Source of the DNA: Epichloe hybrida
Lineage: Eukaryota; Ascomycota; Sordariomycetes; Hypocreales; Clavicipitaceae
DNA length: 64,000 nucleotides
Direction of reading: 5' to 3'
Assembly: GCA_019022495.1 (NCBI GenBank)
Contig: JAFEKR010000033.1
Coordinates: 310,001-374,000, forward strand
Shown: positions 57,192 to 64,000 of the stretch, one piece after another
Layout of the letters: every line of letters starts with the position of its first letter
Numbering within the stretch: the first letter of the stretch is position 1
The notes under the pieces: generated by a model
Database searches by the model: none
What the model saw: only the letters and a program-made list of their open reading frames with translations
Told to the model about the DNA's origin: nothing
Position numbers and translations under genes: made by a program

Positions 57192-60100
57192 CCAGTGCTA
57201 CTCCATTGAAGACGTTGGCGATCGGGTCGCAGTTTTGGTCGCTCTCCATGCATAACGTGCCCGATTGCCAGCAGTTCGTGAACCACACCGATGGCTTTAC
57301 GATGCATTCCGCTGAACACGAAGCGAAATAACACACAGATCAGCATCAGTGGACGCACCTTTGAAGAAAGAATGCGCGGAGTGAAAGTCGGCGAGCATTT
57401 ACATCGGGGTGCGGATGTCGCAAACGTTATTGGGGGAGGTGGAAAGTAATCCGGTAACAAGGAGCTTTCCCCTTGTTCCTATATGGGGTTCTATCTATCA
57501 CTGTGGTCGCCACTACTCGTATGTTGATTGTTGTACTAGCTAAGGTATCGCTAGTAATTGTTATGTTTCTCTTAAATTCGATACAACCGATGAACGCAAA
57601 AAGAAAATACGAAATCAATCAACAAGTAGCTTCCCCATCAAAGCTTCCAGGGCATCTAAAAGGTGAGGGCACTTTGTTCAGCTAATCACGGTGGTGTCTC
57701 CCACCCATCCGTGGTTGGTCGAAATTGCGGCGCGATACAGAGAGTGAATTACCGGGATCGGCCCAACCACGTTTCTTTCGGGTGCGAGAAATCGAACAAG
57801 TCCTCGTTGGTGAACAATGCTGGCGCAATGTGCAGAAATGCGTACTCTCTACAGGCTCATCGCAGATATATACACGTCCGTTTGCTCTTTTCGGGAACGT
57901 AAGATTCGGGGCTTGGTCAGCAGCGGCACGTACCGTCTGACGCTGGTGTGTACAAAGCTATTTAAGCACCTCGATAAACCATCACGATGACCAAGTTCGG
58001 TCTGCTTGCGACAGACTTGCCCAAGGCTCGTCGCGGAGTCCCTGAACCCGTCCATGATTTGCATAGTCCTTGGGCTGGCTCTGAAACCGTGGAATGGACA
58101 TGAGTGTTTGTACATATCCTCGTGGGGTGAAGGCGTGAGAAAGGCACAACTTTGGCATGACTGCTGTCAACAACACGGTCGGTTATTCTCAACAATGTCA
58201 TATACTCATTCTTGTTACTGGGGAGCAGCGCGGCCAGTGTGAGCAGACAACCGATGGTGGCGAGGAAAATGTCTTGCATTGACGGCCGCTTCAGGCTCGC
58301 GACTCAACTGCTTCTTGAAGAGCCGGATGGTGATGGTACGATGCTGAAGAAGCCTGGAGAGAGAATCTGCCCTCGAGCTGAGAAGGATGGGGGGGCTCCA
58401 AGCCGGTCTGACAATCGACTCACGAATGAAGCTCAAGCTATGTAGTAGTATGAGGACCTCATGAGGTGGGAGCGTCGGATTCGCTCACACTGTGGGACAT
58501 GGCTGCCATTTGCTGCCATGAGGCATCACCTGGAAGAGGCAGAGGCAGAAGTGGGGAGCCCGGCTGTTATGAAATAGACGGAGATGTTCGATGGTTAGAC
58601 GCACTCTACTAGTCCTAAACGGTGGTGACATTGCGAACACGGCGGGCGTAGCTCGCTGCACTTGCTTGATGCGTCTGCGTTTGCAAGCGAAACAGCCGAG
58701 GCGGGATTTGAAGTGGCCGCGGCGCGTCGGGGTCCGTCTGGCATTGCCAGGGAGACAGTCAGGCCTGCTTCGATGGTGTCAATCGGGCGGGTGAGTCGTC
58801 GTCGTCGGTCGTCGCTCTTGAAACTTGTTGTCGTGACTCGTGGCAGACTACGGAGTAATAAGTTAGTAAGGGGGGAGTAAAGCTCAAGCTCGGGGAGCGG
58901 TCCGACGCGGTCCGACGCGCAACCCACCTTGCGAGGGAGCTGCCTGACATCCATCATCAAACATAATGTAAGATAGCGGCGGAATGCTAAAGTAGAGAGT
59001 CCCTCCACTACCGATTAGCTCCCCGTGCTCTTCATCTCGGGCCTGGCTATCTCGGAAGAATCGAGTGCCCGACAATCAAATCACAACCACCTCGATCTGT
59101 CGCTGACGAAACATCATCCAGCGGTCATCCAGCCCAGGTGCCACAACAGGGCAACCTGGCTCGGTGGCAATACCGCTCTGGAATGGACGAAACTGCTGAA
59201 GCTGGCCAGAATCATGGAAAAACCGGGACTATGTACACAGCCACCAGATTGCTCGACTTTCCAGGCTAGAGCAGTCCAACGCGGTGTCACCTTGCAAGTC
59301 CCCAGGCTATTGCGGGTTTATGGTGCGACCCTGCATATCGCGATGGATTCCGCCATGCGTGCTGGAGGATACTGGCGATGGGATCATAAAGATGGGAATG
59401 CATCTCTTCCAGCGCGACAAATCTTGATCCGTGTCCGCTCTACGTGGACGTATAGCTGATGTAGCAACAAAGTATACATACAGCCACAGACGTCAATCCT
59501 GAGGGAGGCTTTAAAAAATTAGTAAACAAGAACAGAACAGGGTTTTTACACATGGCGTAAAAACGGTGCCGATTACTCATCAACTCAGTAGTCTGGCAGG
59601 GCTTCGCTTCAACTCAGCCACCACCCATCACGGCCGTTCCCGTGAGAAGCCAGACATGATGCATCGATGGGGGTTGTGAGACAACACTCACACCCGATCG
59701 ACGTTGCCCAACATTGGTCAGGTCAAACCTAATCAAAGACGCTACCCAAGGGCTCGCAACGTCCAGAGTCTCAGTGCGGCCCAAAACTTGATTTGAAAGT
59801 GAGGGCTTTGGCTTACCCGGTCAAAAAAGATATGAGGGCCAAGGCGGAAGCAGAATCGAGACATGTTGGGGAAAAAAACGCCCATTACAGTACCGAGAAC
59901 TGAGTATTACTGCAGCAACCCAACACGCGGGACCGTCGCAAAAAGATAAATGGGACTCAACCGGCGAACGGCATTCCTCTCCTCTGCCACATGGGAGCAA
60001 GTTCCGCTGGCGCACTTCGACCGCTGCCGCGAAGGAGGCCATGGTCCTCGAAAAATCGCTCGGATGTAGTCCGTAGTCCGTACTACTCCGTATTATGTAC

Positions 60101-62021
60101 GTAAACGTGCAGCAACGGATTCTTGGATGCGTAGCAGCAACTAAGCCCGAAGCGGTATAGCTAGGTGGGTTTTCGACAAGGGGTTGAAAGGATTGAAAGG
60201 AAGGTCCCGATTGATTTGTTCGAGGTCTTATTACTCCGTATGTACATACTCCGTAATTGACAAAGGTCTTGGTTGACGAAGGGCTCAATTAAAGTACATA
60301 GGTTGCGAGTGAAAGGCCTTGACATCAGGTACATAAGGGCTGCTAGGTACTTTTCCAGTAAAATGCCTGTACACATGAGAATCCGTGCTGCGCGTTTATG
60401 TGAAAATAATCCCGGAAAGACCGTTTGCGGCTAAAGTGCCTGACTCCTAACTGCGGACGTCGAGAACATTCGAATCTGGTGTGCCAGGGTAATGAGGGAA
60501 CCACCGCCGATCGGGCATTGCATCTTGGCGTCCACGAATCTTGGAAGTTGGAATGTATCTGACCAGGTGACCTCATGCGGGAATCACATCTGCGCAAAAG
60601 ACATATCAAAGCTCCAGGCATGAAACCGCAAGACGCGTGTCCTTTCCTTCGGGCACTTTGGGCCCCCGGGCGAGTGAAGAAGTCGGACTAAAACTGTGTG
60701 CAGCCTGCGCCTCAACTTTCAAGTCCCAACCCCAATGTGACGTGACGGGTCTCGGCAGCAGAGCTGGTAGCAGAGCTGGTGACACAATGAACGTCCAGCA
60801 GAGCCAAGTATCCCGATGGCTGCTTTTGGTACGACCGTACGAACCACCACATGTTCCAGCTACTCGGATCCATCTCATCACCACATCTTGACGGGTCGGT
60901 GCTGGTGACTGGTGTGCCACGGCCCACCACCACAACATCCATCCCGACTGGTTGCAGTCCTGGCGGGGAGTTGATTCGTTGCTGGGGAACGCTGCCGGGT
61001 ATTTGTCGTGTCACAGAGGAACATGATGTCCGGCCTTTGGCCATGGCTGCCTTTGGCCATGGCTGCCTTCGACCCCAACGGAACAAATCTTCCAGCCCCG
61101 GCAGCACGTATGTACAGTTGTACGTCAGGATTCCGCATCGGTGGCATCGAAAACCGTCTCATTCCCCCTGAACCTGTGTTTTTAGAGCGAGAATGGCGAA
61201 ATTGGCGAAATTGCCTGATTGACCTAGATCTGGATTACGTCACGGTTGCATGAGGAGGAGCTTTGAGGAAGGTCGATGGACGGCTACAAGCTTCGCCAGC
61301 CACACCATTCGCTGCACTTCGCTGCACACCTGCATAGTGAAGTGGCTCCCCGGTGCAGGCTTGGACCTTGGGTGTTATTACGACCCTGCCTGGCTGGCAA
61401 GCCCCGTTCGAATATGTTGTATTGTCATGCACTCCGTACATTCATTCCACTGGCTTCCAAATGCCCAAGTCGGGTCAAGGACTGCAACAGAGGGAGGAGC
61501 ATCACAGCCGCACCCGTTGTTCGTGCTCCTGCCCGATCTTGCATCATGCCAATGTCACTTGCAGACACTTGGCGGCGGCGGTCCACCAATCCGCACTCAA
61601 GTAGCCCCGCATGCACCACTGCACACCATTCAGTGGCCCCCACGCCTCCAAGCAGAAACGAGGCAGACAGTTGCCAGCGTTGGACCTTGATTTACTCACG
61701 CCGCGCCCAACGGCCACCCGCCTAGATTTTAAACCCTCAAGAGGTCAAGAGCAAGAGTACCATCGACTGGTCATCTTTTATCCCCGCCTTCCTCCATATA
61801 GCCATTCTTCACTTGTCATCGTTGTTGCAATATACCTCTCTCTTTCTCAAGGGTATGTCCCAGATATTTATTTCTATTGCCCCTCCCAGGCCAACCGTCA
61901 TTACATCAATTGCTCCACATGCACTGCTGAGATTTACTTTGCAACCACGTTCTGGCCGCTTCTGCTTCAACTGCTTCCAATCTGAGCAAGCCGCCGTTTG
62001 GCGCCATAATCAGGAGACACC
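57192..62021. other. long intergenic region, no gene recognised
   Basis: 4.8 kb with only short ORFs of unlikely coding character. It holds four copies of the 9-mer tactccgta or its complement (58849, 60084, 60232, 60247). An ORF at 58279-57962 (-) begins with a hydrophobic, signal-like stretch but has no further support. The last 300 bases are the TPS3 promoter and leader; a cccct element lies at about 61881, which could be a stress-response element (weak). Confidence 0.45.
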
Positions 62022-64000
62022 ATGACCGTCTTTGTGTGCTCGCTGTAAGTTCCAATGCCGTGCCGGACTACTCTGTGACTTCTGCCGCTGACCTCTTGGA
62101 ATGTGTGTAGCTTCTTACCCAAAACCATCCGTTTCAATCTGCCCGGCACTCCTCCACCGAGAAATACACTACGAAGAAGACCAAAGACAACGATACCACC
62201 TCCACAGCCACCTCCGACTGCCCTTGCGTCCGAGGCCCAACCTAGCCTCTTCGACCCGCGACCTGTCATCACCCCACCTCACACTCCCACCGATGAGCCG
62301 GAGTCTCCAGATCCCTTCTCCAACGAGGATGGGTTCCGCATCCAGTTTCCTCATGAACTCGGGTCTACAGACGAAACAGCATCACGCTGGGGGGCCCGCG
62401 CCAACCAGCCATTGTCTCGAGCCAACTCGCCCCCTCCGGCGGCACTTTTTGAGCGCGATAGAACCATGGAGAAGGCCCGAGAGCTTGGTCGCCGTGGACT
62501 GATCCAGCCAAAGGCGCGTTTGCGCAGTGATAGCCACGACCGAGTCTTTTCTTCAGCTCCCTGGAGTGTGGTAAATGCCGATCAAGGCAATGGAGGACTG
62601 CGAAACGCAGCTGAAGCTGCCGCCCGGGATGGAAAGCTCGGTGATTATACTTGGGTGGGAACCTTGGGCATGCCCACTGATGCACTCGAAGGAACACAGC
62701 AAAGAGAGGACATTGAGAATCACTTGGCAAACGAGTACGACATGCTGACAGTCTTCTGTTCAGACAAGGATTTCGATGGTCATTACACGCACTTCTGCAA
62801 GCAGATTCTCTGGCCAGTTTTCCACTATCAGATTCCGGACAATCCCAAGAGCAAAGCCTACGAGGATCATTCCTGGAAGTACTACGTCCATGTGAACCAG
62901 GCCTTTGCCGACAAGATTGTCCAGAATTGGAAACGTGGCGATGTCATTTGGGTGCACGACTACCATTTGCTCTTGGTCCCAGGCATGGTTCGCAAGAAGC
63001 TGCCTGATGCCAAGATTGGCTTCTTCTTGCATGTTGCTTTTCCTTCGTCCGAGGTCTTCCGCTGCCTTGCAGTCCGCAAGGAGCTACTTGAGGGTATGCT
63101 CGGAGCGAACCTAGTCGGGTTCCAGATTCAAGAGTATAGCAGACATTTCTTGCAAACCTGCAGCAGGATTCTTAGCATCGAAGCCACCCCAGAAGGCATC
63201 GAACTGGAGAATCGTTTCGTCGACGTCATCAACACTGCAATCGGAATCGACCCCATCAGCCTGAACAAGAACCGTGGCGAGCAGGGCGTGCTCCGTTGGT
63301 TCCAAGTTCTACAAGAGAGATACAAGGGCAAGAAGCTCATCGTCGCCCGAGACAAGCTCGACCATGTCCGCGGCGTTCGACAAAAGCTTCTCGCCTATGA
63401 GCTGTTCTTGAACAAGAATCCACAATGGCGCGAGCACACTGTGCTGATCCAGGTTGCTCTGTCATCGAGCCAAAACAGCCATCTCGATGCGACGGTGTCA
63501 GATATTGTCACCCGTGTCAACTCGTCATGGGCCAACTTGGCTTACCAGCCCGTCGTCTATCTCAAACAGGACATCGATTACGCTCAGTACCTGGCCCTGC
63601 TCACCATTGCGGATGCACTCATGATTACAAGCCAGCGCGAGGGCATGAACCTGACGTCGCATGAGTACATCTTTTGCCAAGACGGCAAAATTTTCCCCCA
63701 CCGCAAACATGGTACGCTAATTCTGTCCGAGTTTACTGGCACATCCTCGCTTTTTGGCCAAAGTGAACTTTCTGTCAACCCCTGGGACTACCGTCAGTGC
63801 GCCGATGCTATCAAACAAGCTTTGGAAATGGGTCAAGACGAGAAGATGCGTCGCTGGGAAATACTACATGAATTAGCCGCTCGCCACACGGGGTCTCATT
63901 GGTTCGGCGAGCTTCTGTCTCATCTCGACCGCGCGTATGACGAACAGCACAAGCGAGACCAAACATCCGTTCCCCGTCTCTCCATTCAAGAAGTCAGTCG
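62022..64000 (+). CDS. TPS3: trehalose-6-phosphate synthase complex regulatory subunit (partial)
   Basis: Regulatory subunit of the cytosolic trehalose synthase/phosphatase complex (TPS3/TSL1 family). Exon 1 (62022-62044) encodes MTVFVCSL with a split Leu codon. Intron 62045-62110 (gtaagt to tgtag) leads to exon 2, which stays open to the window edge (637 residues so far; the C-terminal phosphatase-like domain is missing). FLPKTIRFNLPGTPPPRN and a Pro-rich disordered leader precede a GT20 domain from about residue 200. VIWVHDYHLLLVPG and FFLHVAFPSSEVF match the synthase fold. The catalytic VDRLDYIKG block of true synthases reads ARDKLDHVRG here, so the Arg and Lys that contact UDP-glucose are replaced. 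This supports a non-catalytic regulatory role and excludes TPS1. Confidence 0.9.

Noticed and set aside
57173..57460. Minus-strand ORF containing HELLAIGH, reminiscent of a zinc metalloprotease
   Set aside because: There is no supporting zincin context, signal peptide or third ligand. It lies antisense to the decayed + strand frame and is probably chance.
57962..58279. Minus-strand ORF with a signal-like hydrophobic N-terminus (MQDIFLATIGCLLTLAALLP)
   Set aside because: The rest is not protein-like, several frames overlap and no convincing splice model emerged. Kept only as a possibility.

Overview
The window looks like nuclear DNA of a filamentous ascomycete (Pezizomycotina), most likely a sordariomycete and plausibly a hypocrealean. 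The evidence is short 50-100 base GT-AG introns, a giant fungal NRPS with epimerisation domains, a secreted proteinase K-type protease with a galactose oxidase nearby, quinate-pathway genes, fungal MSH4, RSA4 and TPS3/TSL1 homologues, and AT-rich islands that look mutated by RIP. The species cannot be named from the sequence. No CRISPR array, operon, rRNA or convincing tRNA was seen.

Layout. 0.7-2.7 kb: secreted galactose oxidase (+). 4.2-5.6 kb: secreted subtilisin-like protease (-, four exons). 7.5-9.3 kb: cytosolic asparaginyl-tRNA synthetase (-). 9.9-10.4 kb: small secreted four-cysteine protein (+). 10.8-13.9 kb: UDP-glycosyltransferase of the sterol-glucosyltransferase type (-). 14.5-15.2 kb: AlkB-like dioxygenase (-).

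15.8-42.8 kb (-) is one locus for a seven-module non-ribosomal peptide synthetase. In transcription order the domains are A-T-C / A-T-C / A-T-E-C / A-T-C / A-T-E*-C / A-T-C / A-T-C_T-T. Its reading frame is interrupted twice: by one extra base in A1 near 42,380, and by a duplicated half E domain with a stop at 25,044-25,046. The last carrier domain lacks the phosphopantetheine serine. There is no thioesterase, so release would fall to the terminal C domain, probably by cyclisation, if the enzyme is functional. No tailoring gene, regulator or transporter accompanies it.

43.5-46.5 kb holds an AT-rich island followed by what looks like a decaying quinate-catabolism cluster: the 3' end of an MFS sugar/quinate permease, an intact quinate dehydrogenase (qutB-like), and scrambled pieces of a qutG/qa-x-like gene. 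46.7-49.6 kb is meiotic MSH4 (-, six exons, two irregular splice sites). 50.2 kb carries a 168 bp solo LTR with a 5 bp target duplication. 51.3-52.2 kb is a compact protein kinase (-). 53.8-54.1 kb is a frameshifted FAR1-type DNA-binding fragment. 54.8-56.5 kb is the ribosome-assembly WD40 protein Rsa4/Notchless (+). 56.8-57.2 kb is an unrecognised decayed gene. After almost 5 kb without a recognisable gene, the window ends inside a trehalose synthase regulatory subunit (TPS3/TSL1, + from 62,022).

Housekeeping genes (AsnRS, RSA4, MSH4, TPS3) are thus mixed with accessory DNA: secreted enzymes, the NRPS, broken catabolic genes and transposon relics. The NRPS and the quinate remnants flank the AT-rich island, which suggests local rearrangement.
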